From the NCBI GenBank assembly GCA_020747065.1, contig JAGMVK010000018.1:744001-808000 (forward strand): a DNA stretch of 64,000 bases, read 5' to 3'. The position numbers and the translations under genes are program-made. This stretch comes from Cadophora sp. MPI-SDFR-AT-0126 (Eukaryota > Ascomycota > Leotiomycetes > Helotiales > Ploettnerulaceae). This document shows, piece after piece, positions 48,046 through 59,638 of this stretch. The notes below the pieces were generated by a model. The model saw nothing but the letters and a program-made list of their open reading frames with translations, was not told where the DNA came from and ran no database searches. The first letter of the stretch is position 1, and each line of letters begins with the position of its first letter.

Positions 48046-49557
48046 TCAAACCTTTATCGTGGCGGGGCCCAACCCAGGAATCCATTCGCACTCGCATTTT
48101 CCACTCGTAGCATTATACACCGGCTGCATCTCAGGTATGCAATAATACCCAGGTTTCAAACAACTCGGTCCAATAGGAGGCAGTGTCGGGCGAGGGCTTA
48201 TGGGCGTGAATCTCGTTGGTGTCGGTAATGGAGTTTGCGACGCACTCGGGTCGGGGGATGTCCAGCTGACGATCGGGGGCTTGAAGATGTCTATCCATTC
48301 ACACTCGCATCGGCCTGCAGTCTCGTTATAAACGGGATGCATCTCGGCAATACACATGATGCCTGAACCCGAACAGTCGGACGAGACGTACCGTGTCGGC
48401 TCGGCACGTGCTACGATGAGTGTTGATGGCTCACCCGGCTTGAGGCCGGGTATCCATTCACAAGTGCATTTTCCGGTGGAATCATTGTATGTCGGGCGCT
48501 GCTCTGAGATGCAGTATGTATCTGGACAGCTGGATTTTATTGGTGTGGGCTCCACTGATCCAGGCGATGTAGGAGAAGATGTAGGCTTGGGTTTGATGGG
48601 AGATGGGGGACCAAAGCCAGGAATCCACTCGCATTTGCATTTCCCAGTAGCTTCATTGTACACTGGGTGTTGTTCGGATATGCACATCATCTTCGAGCAT
48701 ACAGGTGGAAGTATTGCCTTCGTGGGAGTCGGCAACGGAGAAGTGGCGGGAGCTGCTTTCGCGGCACGATCTTGGATGAGGGATGGTTCAAGGCCCGGGA
48801 TGTATTTGCAGAAGCAGCTGTTAGTGGTGTAATTGTATGTCACTCGTTGCTCTGCAATACACATCAGGTCAGGACAGTCCGGATCGCAACCACATTTGTC
48901 CGTGTCCGGGTGGTACACGACATGATGGTTTTCAAGACACTTGAACAGTGGACATGTCTTTGGGATGGGGTTGGTAACTTGACAAGCACACTTCTTCGTC
49001 AAGGGATCTTGGATTTTGTGGCATCCTGCTGCACAGAAGATGGAATTCGGACACTCCAGAGGAATAGGTTCGCAAGAACAGCTTTTCGTTTCCGAATGGT
49101 AGACTGGTCTTGTTGAAGAAGTGCACTTGATCAAGGGACAGGTAGACGGATCCGGGTATTCCATATCTGGCTCACAAGCGCAGTGACTCTTCCCTGAGTA
49201 ATAAACCGGATGATATTTTTCCTTGCACCGAACAGTCGGGCATGTTTTGGGGTCGACATCCTGTCTCTCAGCTACTGTCACTGCTGGTCCAAATCCAGAA
49301 ATCCATTCACAGCCACACGTGCCCGTTGTTTGATTGTAAACAACGTGCATCTCGGCAATACATAGTAGTCTGGATTGAGAACAGTCTCCCGCAGGCGTTT
49401 TGACTGGTTTGGGGACTGAAATAAATGAACATTCATCATACGAACGGGATTGGGGGTGGGTCAGCGTACCGGTTGATAAAGTTGCAGGATCCGGACCGGG
49501 AAGACCCAGCGTGCCTGTCAGACATGCTGCTAGGAGGAGCAAGGGTTGGAAGCGCAT
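48046..49557 (-). CDS. Secreted protein of ten tandem four-cysteine modules
   Basis: Single exon, 503 residues, signal peptide MRFQPLLLLAACLTGTLG. The mature protein is a string of ten modules with the pattern C-x(3-6)-C-x(13-14)-C-x-C. The best conserved ones read CI.EM.PVYN..TGKC.CEWIPG.GP (modules 1, 7, 8, 9, 10); modules 2-5 are shorter and packed without linkers. From module 6 on, Pro/Ser/Thr-rich linkers separate modules. YN-x-T/S sequons recur at the same place in modules 1, 6, 8, 9 and 10, so glycosylation seems part of the design. No enzyme or known binding domain is recognised. A cell-wall, matrix or host-interface role is only inferred. A lysine-arginine pair typical of Kex2 processing is not evident between modules. 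Confidence 0.85.
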   Translation of the reverse strand: MRFQPLLLLAACLTGTLGLPGPDPATLSTGTLTHPQSRSYDECSFISVPKPVKTPAGDCSQSRLLCIAEMHVVYNQTTGTCGCEWISGFGPAVTVAERQDVDPKTCPTVRCKEKYHPVYYSGKSHCACEPDMEYPDPSTCPLIKCTSSTRPVYHSETKSCSCEPIPLECPNSIFCAAGCHKIQDPLTKKCACQVTNPIPKTCPLFKCLENHHVVYHPDTDKCGCDPDCPDLMCIAEQRVTYNYTTNSCFCKYIPGLEPSLIQDRAAKAAPATSPLPTPTKAILPPVCSKMMCISEQHPVYNEATGKCKCEWIPGFGPPSPIKPKPTSSPTSPGSVEPTPIKSSCPDTYCISEQRPTYNDSTGKCTCEWIPGLKPGEPSTLIVARAEPTRYVSSDCSGSGIMCIAEMHPVYNETAGRCECEWIDIFKPPIVSWTSPDPSASQTPLPTPTRFTPISPRPTLPPIGPSCLKPGYYCIPEMQPVYNATSGKCECEWIPGLGPATIKV

Positions 49558-51641
49558 GATGCAGGTACAGAACGTTCAACCTCTGAATTTGAAGCAGACA
49601 AAGAAATCAGAGAACTGAAGAAGGACCGCACTGGATATGAAGGATCTGATCTCTTGAGATAAGAGTCAAATTAATTTGTTCTCATTCCATGCTTTTATAT
49701 AGTTTCTTGTCATGTTGCACCGTTCGGGAATATTGCCGATGGGTCATCCAGGCTGATGTCGGACTGCAAATACGAACATCTTGGCGAGCGGAGAGTGACA
49801 TTAGCCAAGAGAGTAAGACAAACAAAGTGATTAATACCCCGGATTTTCATTGGGAGGCCAAGCTAGGTACGGCTGAGCCTAATATCAGGAAAGAAATTCT
49901 CTGTGGGCTCAGGGCCAGGTTTGTTCTAGAAGAGGACACGGAACTTTGGAATGTACCTATGTTTAGCTCTCGCTACGCAGCTCACATCATGTTGGGGTTG
50001 TACTTGTTACCCCTTTCGGTGCCTTCGATTGTTACTCCGACGGTATTTCAGCTGTTGGTCTCCGTGGTACTTGATCTGCAATATCGGGGCTGTCAGACAC
50101 AATGGATAATTTTATGATTGAGGGGTTTTAAACTTGCCATTCGGATCTGGGGCTGATGTGCCGAAAGTTTGTCCATGCCACGTAGAGTTACTTCCTTTGT
50201 TTCATCATCCAGTCCGCAAGCTTACCTTACACAATTGAAATGATGCAGGACCATTCCAAAGGGGTATTGAGATCGTCTACGAGGAGAAAGAAAGTAGTAC
50301 ATCTTACATACCTGAACTAAGACACGAGATACTCATTTGCCATTATATCCGCAGTGAATCCTACACATGCCGGCCAAGTTTTGGGTTGAGACTGTTTTTG
50401 AAGATCTTGCATTCCCATTGGCAAAGGAGAAGTGGCTTTGGTATGCATTTCATCGGCCGGTAAGCAGCTGAGAGTCACTTCAGGTGAGAGGTAATTTTCA
50501 GCTCGGATTTTCATTCGGATTCACCTTGACAAGTCCTTTCTCGGACGAGTGACTACGCCGCAGAAGTTTTGCCGCGACTTTCATTTCTTGTCTCAGGACA
50601 TATCAACTTGCAAATACCGGGAGCTGACGTCCTGTTCCGATCAGAAGTCTGTAATGGCAGGGGGTGAGACTGCTGTTGATATGCGCTTGGCTTGCTCTCA
50701 CGGTCCGGAACTAGATATTAACGAGCTGGGTAATGCTGGGAGTGAAATGGTATAATATTTTGTATCTTGAATCAATCGCTGAGTAAGTAAATTACAGAGC
50801 AGCGGCGAATTTTTCTCACGGATGTGGCCATAAGTCAGACTTTACTGCCATACCGACAACACTTCAGTGGCATTTAGTGTACAACACTCCCTTCGAGAAC
50901 TGAAATGGAGCAATGCTAAGATGTAAAGGAGGCCCCGGAAACTGTTACGATTGGCAATGCATTTTTGAAGATAGAGGTTCTGAGGGGTGGTGCTTCATCG
51001 GACATGACCATACATGCTGTCCAAGACTCTTTTCGCAACGGCATAAGCATTTCACGGAAGATACTATCCAAATTCAAGGATAAGGTTCGGGCCTTCAGAA
51101 GAGGTTGAAATTTGTTTGCCCAGGTCACATTAGATTCACTGCAACACCTCTACCACAACCTCCCACACCAACCCCCCCCAAAACAGAATCCACCAGACAC
51201 TACCCAACCTCTCATCTCACAAACCCCCTCAAGTGATTCCCTCCCCACGCTCACTCATCCCTCTGTGTCAAAAGTTGCACAGGTCAGCGTAACACAACAT
51301 CCCATGACGAAACGGTAGCTGTGGTGCAACACCAAGTCGCTCGGGGAAACACAAGACGACCAATCAGTCGGATCGAGCTTATCATGTCTTATATATCTGG
51401 AGAAAGACTGAAATGGGTATGAGGAGAGGATTGTATGGGGTCTTGAGTGAGAAGTGAAATATCCAGGGAGGAAATGGGAGGCGGAATTGTGGAGGGAATG
51501 GGTGATAAGTGTGGCTGCTCTCTTGCGTAGCCTGGACAGCCAATGATTTACTTTATGAGGGAGCTGAAGATTTCGCTAATGAAATCTTTTCCTCTTCAAT
51601 GGAATTTCCTTCCCGTGTTAATTGCTGAGATAAAGACTTAC
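49558..51641. other. 2.1-kb intergenic region, no feature seen
   Basis: Promoter of the cysteine-module gene and the area before the glycosyltransferase pseudogene. ORFs such as 49689-50117 lack any motif. Confidence 0.45.
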
Positions 51642-53243
51642 TCCATGAACTCTGCATTGCCAACTCCTAAGTTCACTTCACCGAACTGCCTACATCAAGC
51701 AAATCTACCCCCAGCAAGGAGCACATCAATCTCGCCCTCATATCCGGCGATGGGCTTCCCATCAGTGGCCTCCTCACCACCTTCCGTAACGCACTTGACC
51801 TTATTACCCATACGCCCTCCTGCCCACCCCTCATCAACCTTCTCATACCAGCCGATCTAGGATATTCCTGGCGTCCCGACAAAGCAGCGTTTTCCTCATC
51901 TGGTCCAAAAGAGACATTCTACCCTTCATATCTTGCCACCACAGACACCACGCCCGTATCCTATTCAGGGTATGGAGAAGATCTCCTGCGAATGAGGAGG
52001 GAAGTAGCGCAGCCTGGGTTGCTGGATGAGCCGCAGAGAATTGATTTGCTTGAGAGGATTGATGCTATTATGGTACCGTATCAAATCCACTTTGAGACTT
52101 GGTTTGAGGAAAACGATTTCAATTGGGTTTGTGCCGTCAATATGACACTTTCCGATGCCGTGCCGGTCACAATGGCTCTTCATCGCGCATCCGAGCAGCG
52201 GTGGGGAGGTGGAAGATTAGGCTGAGTCTTGTTCTAGGATCATGACTTGTTGAGTAGTTATGCGGTGCATGAGAAGAACGAACGAGTGTATCCACTGACA
52301 CCGAATGAATTTACGCTTGTTCCGCAGGCTGTACCGTGGCATGTTTGGGCGATTGTGTCGGATTTGTTGTTGCCGGAGACATTGTTGTACCCGACGGACT
52401 TGAAGCCGCTTGTTGTTCCGAATGTTTTGCCCATGTTGCCAAACCATGACGTCGCTATTCATGGGCCTAATATCTTCTCGAGATTCCTCTCTGGTATTGG
52501 TATTTTTCAAGGCGTACTCAGCGGACGTCCAATTCTTCTTTGTCCAAATCGTATTTTCCCTGTCAAAGGCATCGAGATCTCCATCAGAGTTCTGGCTGCA
52601 ATCAAGGAATTTGCAAGGAGAACCGATCTCGCATCTTCTGATATTTGGAGATCCGGAAGAAGATACGGATTATGCAGCAAAGCTGGAACTTCTTGCTCGG
52701 GACATGGAATTGACAGATGACATTCGATTTCTAGGCGGTGTACCCCTTTGTTCTGGACTTAAGGAGACGAAAGCGATGCTTAACGAGAAGGACCTCCTGC
52801 GACTGGCTGCTGCGACTCATGGCGGCGTTGTTTATACACCTGATACCGCGGATGTTGAGAGTGTTGGTTTGGGTCCAGCTCTGGCATCTATTGCTGGCAT
52901 TCCATGTCTAGTTTCGAAGTTTAACGCTCTTGATCAAGTCTACGGCAATGGCTTGAACGTCATCCGGCTGGATCCATCCCGTCAAAATGGCTTCGAGATT
53001 GCAGCCGAGTCTTTTGTAGAGTGGATGGTAGCTTCAAGCAAGGAGTCTATGCCGGAAAGTCAGCAGAGGGCTTGGTCAGAAGTGATGCAGCAGAATAAAA
53101 GCCTCATGGAAAAGAAGTTTTCGGTGAGAGCATGGAAGGATTTGCTTCTTCGTCTTGCTAGCGAAGGGGGAGTGAGTGGTGATTTAATATCGAATGCTCA
53201 GGAAGCATTGGGGATGATCGAACGCATTTCTCCTAGGATGTAA
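51642..53243 (+). pseudogene. Glycosyltransferase (GT4-like) pseudogene
   Basis: Three colinear blocks of one protein in two frames. Block 1 (from about 51672): HINLALISGDGLPISGLLTTF to VTMALHRASEQRWGGGRL. Block 2 (to about 52615): DHDLLSSYAVHEKNERVYPLTPNEF, PILLCPNRIFPVKGIEISIRVL. Block 3 (to 53243): HLLIFGDPEEDTDYAAKLELLA, VESVGLGPALASIAGIPCLVS. Damage: the only plausible start (ATG 51642) is one base out of frame with block 1 at about 51669; in-frame TGA 52223-52225 and TAG 52235-52237 (the latter looks like a mutated Trp codon); a further frameshift near 52615. PNRIFPVKGIEISIRVL and the late E-x7-E-like VESVGLGP support a GT-B fold transferase. Two nonsense codons make simple sequencing error unlikely. 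Confidence 0.8.
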
Positions 53244-53469
53244 ACGAACACTTGTGATACAAGAGTTTTGAGGAACGCCATGCAGTGTTTACTGAGCTTG
53301 TTCATGCTCTGTCATTGTAACCGTTTTATTATCCGCCATAATTATACTTGTATGTGTATTCGACTTCGATGTCTGCAATCCTTGCCAATGAAAATGTTAG
53401 ATCGCTGGCATCGTAGAAAAGTTTGGCCATCCGTGATTCTATGTACCTCGCTTTTCGGACCCATGACGA

Positions 53470-54950
53470 TCAATTCTCCCGAGCCCAACATCGCTCTCTG
53501 AGAGGCATCTCCTTGCCTTCTTTCTCTCTTGTACCAAATTCTTCGGCTTTGTAGTCCAAGTATTCCTGAAGTCGCAGATCGGCGTAACTGTTGAAATCGA
53601 AATCGGACGTCGACACCTGAGCTTGAACGAGAGCAGCAAGACCCCTGTGGTATTGAGTTAGAATCCTGTCTTTTTACTTCATTAGACTCAGCCAATAATA
53701 CCACACGTAGCCTGGCACGCCTCTGAATTTGTCCACTTCAGTGCACATTTCGTCGAGGTCTATCGTGCCTTTTTCGGGATCCCGTAGGCTATTGTACGTT
53801 GATGTATACTCCGCCAGGAATCGTCTTCGTAATGACCGGGATGGGAGAAGGGTATAGTCGCATTCAAATCCAGCCCATTCGGAGAAATGGGAGGCAATGT
53901 CTAAAGCAGCGGGTGCTGCCATTGCATATTCGAAGTCGATGAAATCAACCTGTTCGACAGCTTCGGGCGAATAGTGCTCGCCATCCTTTGGTCTAATGAC
54001 AATATTGCCCGCTAGAAGATCGCAATGTGTGAAGACAAGCTGTGGCACATCAGGATTAACCTGGCGAACATCGCTTCACAAAAATTGGCAACTCACCTCA
54101 GGTATGCCTTGTACATACGTCTTACAAAACATTGAATGCATAAGTCCACCTTCAAAACACAGCTGGGCCACCTTCATCTTCTCTTCTTCTGTTGAGGTCG
54201 GTAAAGCTAAGATCCATTTATGCAAAATCTTCCACATATTCTGTCTTGGAGGATATTCCAGAGGTAAAGTAGCATGCCATTCCGCCACTTTGCAAATATT
54301 AGCTATGCTTATGACAACATCTGGAACAGGATTCTGGCCAGATTCTGGTCAGGAAGCATGTCTATATAGCGATAGTCTTGAGTCTCGAGTCTCGACTCGA
54401 TAGAGTGGAGTTGTACATACTGCGTCGAGCAACTCCTCGCCAGACAGGTTCGAGAGCCAGGTCACTAGGTGAGCAGACTTTGCAGGAACAAAGCCGTACG
54501 CATAGCCGTTGTTGAATCGGCCGATGATGCGAGGTGCCAACCCATGTTCGAACAGAATAGTGTGGCAATCGAGCTCCCCTGAGCGATCTCGGTCAGGAGG
54601 GATCTTGGGCTGAGTACAGAACACCTACAATCCCTATCAACCAAAGTGCCAGAGCTACCACCGTAGATGCGTATCAAAAGAGCTTCGCCAGTTTCCTTCT
54701 CATCCGAGTCCGACTCCTTCTTCGTTAATTTAAAGAGCTGCAGAATATCAGATTTCTCCAAGCAAGCACAGATCTGGGATAGGAGAAATAATGAGACATG
54801 CTGTAGTCATACCGTATTGTTCACACCTCCCGTCATTCTTCGTAGTGCAAAATATTTCCATGATGGCGCAACTGCCTTGATGGTCATCAATAACGATTCT
54901 TGATCATTCTGGTCGCAAGTCAAATCGATAATGCGTATCGCTGAAGCCAT
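53470..54950 (-). CDS. Choline/ethanolamine kinase-like protein
   Basis: Six exons: 54950-54813, 54737-54629, 54587-54421, 54333-54097, 54039-53702, 53644-53470; 387 residues; introns 41-87 nt. The kinase-like fold shows TGGVNNTLFKL (nucleotide loop), LIRIYG, LAPRIIGRFNNGYAYGF, the catalytic FTHCDLLAGNIV (Brenner-type HxDxxxxN) and VDFIDFEYA (metal-binding DFG equivalent). This matches ethanolamine kinase of the CDP-ethanolamine (Kennedy) pathway more than choline kinase by length, but I cannot separate the two. Cytosolic. An in-frame ATG at 55001 would add 17 residues. The 41-nt intron is at the lower limit. Transcribed divergently from the ACT gene. Confidence 0.85.
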
Positions 54951-55125
54951 GATGGCGTTGATGACGTGAAGAGCCGAAACTCGATCGTGAGCAGATGTCA
55001 AAATTCTGAGGTTGCACGCCCTTCAAAGTCGCAATTGCCGAATTTGTACAAATACTTGTGTCACCCAAGTTGGCCTGCACATTTGCTAACATCGCAGGAA
55101 AGTACAAACAACCCAGATCTTCTCA
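54951..55125. promoter_or_regulatory. Short bidirectional promoter
   Basis: Only 175 bp separate the start codons of the kinase-like gene (minus) and the ACT-domain gene (plus), so both 5' UTRs and promoters must share this piece. No TATA box or known site is obvious. Confidence 0.5.
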
Positions 55126-55716
55126 ATGTCCACAACTGCATCCAATCCAGCGCCGGGAGAAACAAGTCTCGCAGCCCTCCTGTCAACACTAAAAACAGCG
55201 CTCAACCCGGAAACATTTGTCTTTCTTACCCTTCCCAATGGACAATCGCCTCCACCATCACTCTTCGTCCAGATGCTATTCCGAGAGGTGAGTATGATAG
55301 CATTCTATGTCCATTCGGTTCCAGACATTTGGTCTTGAGATGGCAAAAGAGCTGACTCGAGGTTCTATTCCTCGAATCTCAGGCCGAAGGACTCACCGTC
55401 ATCACCACCCAAGAGTCGGCCGAGGCTCACAAGCTGGAGTACATCTTTCCTTCCAAGATGATCACTTTGGATATCCACTCGAGCTTGGAGGCAGTAGGAT
55501 TCATGGCTGCAGTCAGTGCGAAGCTCACTGAAAGTGGCATAGGCGTCAATCCAGTGAGCGGATTCTTGTAAGTTGTCACCGAAACGTTTCGAGCTATTCA
55601 GCAGGATGCACGCTGATATTTATGGCAGCCATGACCATTGCTTCGTACCACTAGGCAAAGAGCAAGAAGCTCTGAAGGTATTGGAGACCTTGGCTAGGGA
55701 TTCGAGGTCGAAATGA
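55126..55716 (+). CDS. Small ACT-domain protein (ACT_3/DUF2241 type)
   Basis: Three exons (55126-55287, 55383-55567, 55629-55716), 144 residues. The N-terminal half (LAALLSTLKTALNPETFVFLTLP) and the C-terminal half after intron 1 (AEGLTVITTQESAEAHKL, EYIFPSKMITLDIHSSLEAVGFMAAVSAKL, GIGVNPVSGFFHDHCFVP) fit the COG3602 family of paired ACT-like domains, which bind small effectors such as amino acids. HDHCFVP spanning intron 2 is the family's closing motif. No enzyme domain; a ligand-sensing role is inferred. Cytosolic. Confidence 0.85.
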
Positions 55717-56124
55717 TGGCCCTTCCTCGAGGGCAAAATGTCACCGCACGTGATCACGATTACCCCACCTTCCGATCGTGAGATCCTTTTTTAGCCCGTG
55801 TTTATACAAACAAATTGTTACGTTACATAGTATTTTTCGACAGCTCATTGGCAAAATATTGGGAGTTACACAAGGTCCACGTGTGATATTGAGGTGGTGC
55901 CCCTCCAGGACCTCTCCAGGCAAAGCAAAGGAAAGAACAATCCACTCTTCCTCTCTGTGCCTCTGCAACATTCCTTTAGCTGATGTGGACCCACTCGTAC
56001 GATCCCAGAGCCTCAACTCTGATATAAGCAGTGCAGAATCGATTTTGAAGAAATCATAAACCATATTCGAAAACCAACAAATCTCCCAGAATCCCCAGAC
56101 CTCAATTCTCAAGCTCTGAGCAAC
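55717..56124. other. Intergenic, no feature seen
   Basis: About 400 bp between the ACT gene and the PhyH gene, both on the plus strand. Contains the promoter of the latter. Confidence 0.5.
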
Positions 56125-57070
56125 ATGCCTTCAACTCACCTCGAATCCCTCAATCGTGATGGTTTCGTCCTTGTCCCATCCATTTTGACGCCTGAACAAC
56201 TCACCACACTGCGCAAAGCCAGTGCTGAAGTCATAGATTTTGCCCGCTCTGGCAACTGGCCCTTCGTCCGTACGCTCCCAAAACAGTTCCCTCCCTGGAA
56301 CATTGAGCCAGGAGCGAACCCAGCCGCTGGCGGGATTTGGGGCGTTCAGTTCCTGATGCATCCTGACCTCCCCAATTCCAAGACCTTCATCTCAAATTAC
56401 TTCTCTGAACCAATCGTGTCTGTTGTCAAAGAGTTGTTGGAATGTGAGGATGAAGATTTGGTTATGGAGTTGTTCAATCTTTTGATTCGACCAGGTGAGT
56501 TTTCAATCCCTTTGTCGTCTTGAGTATGCAGAGAATATGTGCTAATTCGTCAATGTAGATAGAGACTTTGAGCTCAGATGGCACAGAGACGACATCCCGG
56601 CCACAGCAACCGCTGAAGAAGAGCTCGAGCGTCTAAGACAGCCCGCCTGGTCGGCTCAGTGGAACCTCGCCCTGTGCGAAGACAATAGTCTGATCGTCGT
56701 ACCTGCAAGCCACAAACGAGCGAGGACGCAGGTAGAGCGAGATGCCGATCCATTTGAAAAGGGCATCCCTGGAGAGATCAAAGTGCAGATGAAGCCAGGA
56801 GATGTTGTGTTCTACAACAACAATATCTTGCACAGGGGAGCGTATGTCAGCAGTAAGGAACGCATGACCCTTCATGGAAGTATTGGGCACAGAGGTGGGA
56901 GTCGCTTAAGAGCTAGGAATGTCCTGCAGCATGGTATCGGGGAGTGGGTGCAAGATATTGATTTGAGCGGGCTTGAGGGAGCTGAAAAGGAAAGAGCGGT
57001 GGCGATGAGGAAGTTGCTGATGAAGCTAGGAGCTGAGAATACGGATGTGGGCTACTCACTGGAAGAATGA
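56125..57070 (+). CDS. Phytanoyl-CoA dioxygenase (PhyH) family Fe(II)/2OG oxygenase
   Basis: Two exons (56125-56494, 56559-57070; 64-nt intron GTGAGT..TGTAG), 293 residues. LNRDGFVLVPSILTPEQL is the usual PhyH opening. The iron ligands are seen as LRWHRDD (H-x-D, placed just after the intron) and the distal His in NNNILHRGAY, followed by the 2OG-binding region (RMTLHGSIGHRG, with Arg). No targeting signal and no C-terminal SKL, so it is probably cytosolic rather than peroxisomal. Substrate unknown; many fungal relatives act on small molecules or in secondary metabolism, but no cluster surrounds it. Confidence 0.87.
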
Positions 57071-57900
57071 GCTCTTTGAAGCAATTGAACAAATTTTAAG
57101 CTTGGATTGATACAAATACCCACCAATTTCCATTTTGACTTTCTCATCTCGAGCCGATCAACATGCCAACGTAATCAACAACCATCTCATCCCGACTTCG
57201 CCTATATCGGCAAGCGGTTGACTGCATTCACATCATCCATTTCCAACAGAGCTCAAACTCCATCGGAGGTAATCAAGTCCATGGACATAATGCTTTTCAC
57301 CTGAAGCATCTCATACAATACGCCCGAAACTATCTATTGACGTCCAATGAAAACTCGTCCCGTCCCTCATCTCGTAATAGAAGAAGGTGACCTGCTGTGA
57401 CCTGGGAAATGCGGGGCGGGTTTAAAGCGACATTCGTAATCTCCGCTAAGGATTCAAAGCCAGCAACTTAATTCCACCCTCGTAGGGTATTCCGCTAGTG
57501 AGAACTCTCTGCATCACGATGTGCTACGAGCTGGTGGTGACGATGACAAAGGGATAGTCTGCACGGCATTCTGTCTAAGCGTCGGAGCCGACTTGTGTAT
57601 ATATGTAAGGGACCATTCTTGTGACTTGGCCGTCGAAATCAACAGTTCAAGGGTGTGATTACGTTCGAAGTTACAAAGTGGTACTTTTGTTTTGAAGTTC
57701 AGGTCTCACCACCGAAATACCAGTACAGTAGCGGCCTCGGCAAATCGCCCTTTCCTCACCTGATAACCAAAACACCAAAAGTACCTCATCTGACGAGCAC
57801 AATTCATCACAACGTCAACCGAAGCTTCGATTCCAAACCTCCTTCTAAGAACCTCAGCAACCTACAGTGTCGTCTTACATCAACTCCTCACTTCTTCAAG
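57071..57900. other. Intergenic, no feature seen
   Basis: Promoter of the epimerase-like gene. Short ORFs only. Confidence 0.5.
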
Positions 57901-58950
57901 ATGGTCAACGTTCTCGTGATCGGAGCAACTGGCTATATCGGTCAAGCTCTCACTCAAAGTCTCGTTCGCAGCGGTGACCGTCAGTAAATCCTCTCTTAAG
58001 CCCCTCCAAAAACAAGCCATATCTTCTTTTACCCCTCTTATTGCACGTACTAAACATTCTTCCAGACCGCGTCTTTGGACTCGCCAGAACTCCCGAGAAG
58101 GCCAAATCTCTCGAGGGCCAAGAAGTGATACCCCATCCAAGGCAGCATCTCCTCCACAACAGCCCTAACACAAGCCATTGAAACCCACCACATCAACATC
58201 GTCGTCGACGTCGCCGGCGCAGACAAAGAATCGCACAATCTCCTGGCCCTCCTCGAAGATATTGGCGGAGAGCGTCTCAGAGCAGCATCCCAGGCCGGAA
58301 TCCGCGTTCCCAAGCTCGGATTTATTTACTGCGGAGGCACATGGGTGCATGGCTCATCACATGCGCCAGTCAACGACCTGATGCCAGTCGCAGCACTCAA
58401 TGCACCGACACCCCCTGTAGCACTCACTTCATGGCGTCCTGCTCTTGAAAGAGAGGTTCTTGCGTCCTCAGATATCCTCGACGTGATGGTCGTCCGTCCA
58501 GCGCTTGTCTATGGTCGATCATCTGCAATCTGGACTTCTCTCCTCCAACCCATCCACGAAGCTGCTAAAAGTACCTCAAAGACTGTATCTGTTGCTGCCG
58601 ATCTCGACTCAAGACCTGCACTCGTCCATGTCGATGATGTTGCGACAGGTTTTCACGCTGCGATCGATAAACTCCCTATGATCTCTGGCACTGGCGTATA
58701 TCCTGTCTTTGACCTCGTGACCAGTCAAGAGAGTATGCGCGATATCTTGGCTGCTGCAGGCAGGGAATTCGGTTTCCAGGGAACAGTGCAACTTGTTGGG
58801 GCAGGAGAAGATCTGTTTGCGAAGGCTATGAGCTGTAGTGCCAATCTTACGTCTGGAAGAGCAAGGCAGATTTTGGGATGGGAACCAAAGAAGTATGGAT
58901 TTGTTCAGGGAATGGATGTTTATGCGAAAGCGTGGTTGGCTGGTCAATAG
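57901..58950 (+). pseudogene. NAD(P)-binding epimerase/NmrA-like gene with one-base frameshift
   Basis: Exon 1 (57901-57979) encodes VLVIGATGYIGQALTQSL, a GxxGxxG Rossmann loop. Exon 2 starts at 58066 (HRVFGLARTPEKAKSLEGQEVIP). In the run of four C at 58131-58134 the frame is lost; dropping one C restores IQGSISSTTALTQAIETHHINIVVDVAGAD and the rest to 58950 (GFIYCGGTWVHG, VVRPALVYGRSS, RPALVHVDDVATGF, ILGWEPKKYGF). With a single C less the product would be about 320 residues, normal for extended SDRs. No intron explains the shift. Everything else is intact, so this may be a base-call error rather than real decay. Confidence 0.75.
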
Positions 58951-59638
58951 ATGAAAATCCATCATTAGTTCAGCAGAAGGCTAGGAGCGTTTTGCTCGAT
59001 GTGTCAGCTTGCTTCGCCAGTCCGCTAGTCAGCAGCTCTGCCCTCATTGGAACACAAAACTTCCAAATACGGACTAGATATGCTTGTGAACCACACTAGA
59101 ATTCGTGTTATTTGCTTGTGTCCCCGAGCCCAGCGAAGTTTCAAATCGACGGGTTCTCTCGTGGCAGTTTCCTTGGCTGTTCCCTGTTTACACGCTAAGC
59201 GAGGGGGAGAAAATCTCTTGAGGGCCTCACGTCTTCTCTGGCAGTCGTGATGCAAAGATCATTACCCCATATGGTTGCGTGTTTCACAAGTAAATCGTGT
59301 CCTGGATTCAGTCTTGATTATTCATAGATCCTCGATGTGATATACGAACTGTGTCGAACCCCTCAATCGTCGTGACGGGAGCTTCCCATCCCCGGCTCTA
59401 TCATTACACTTTCCTTGATTGTTTCTATCTCCACCACAATGTTGAGAACATTTTCCCGAATCCCTCATAATTCCATCTGCACTCGCGGGAACCAGCCCCA
59501 ACTCCACCCACTATCCGCTACGGCAGTCACACAAACAGCATTTCCATTCTACCCATTCTTCGGCCCCGGAACGTCAGGCTACAAATCAAATCAGCAAGAT
59601 TTCCCCCCCAAACAACAACAAAAATCCACAACAAAAGA
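58951..59638. other. Convergent intergenic region
   Basis: Between the 3' ends of the epimerase-like gene and REI1. A plus-strand ORF from 59415 runs into the antisense of REI1 and is not called. Confidence 0.45.
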
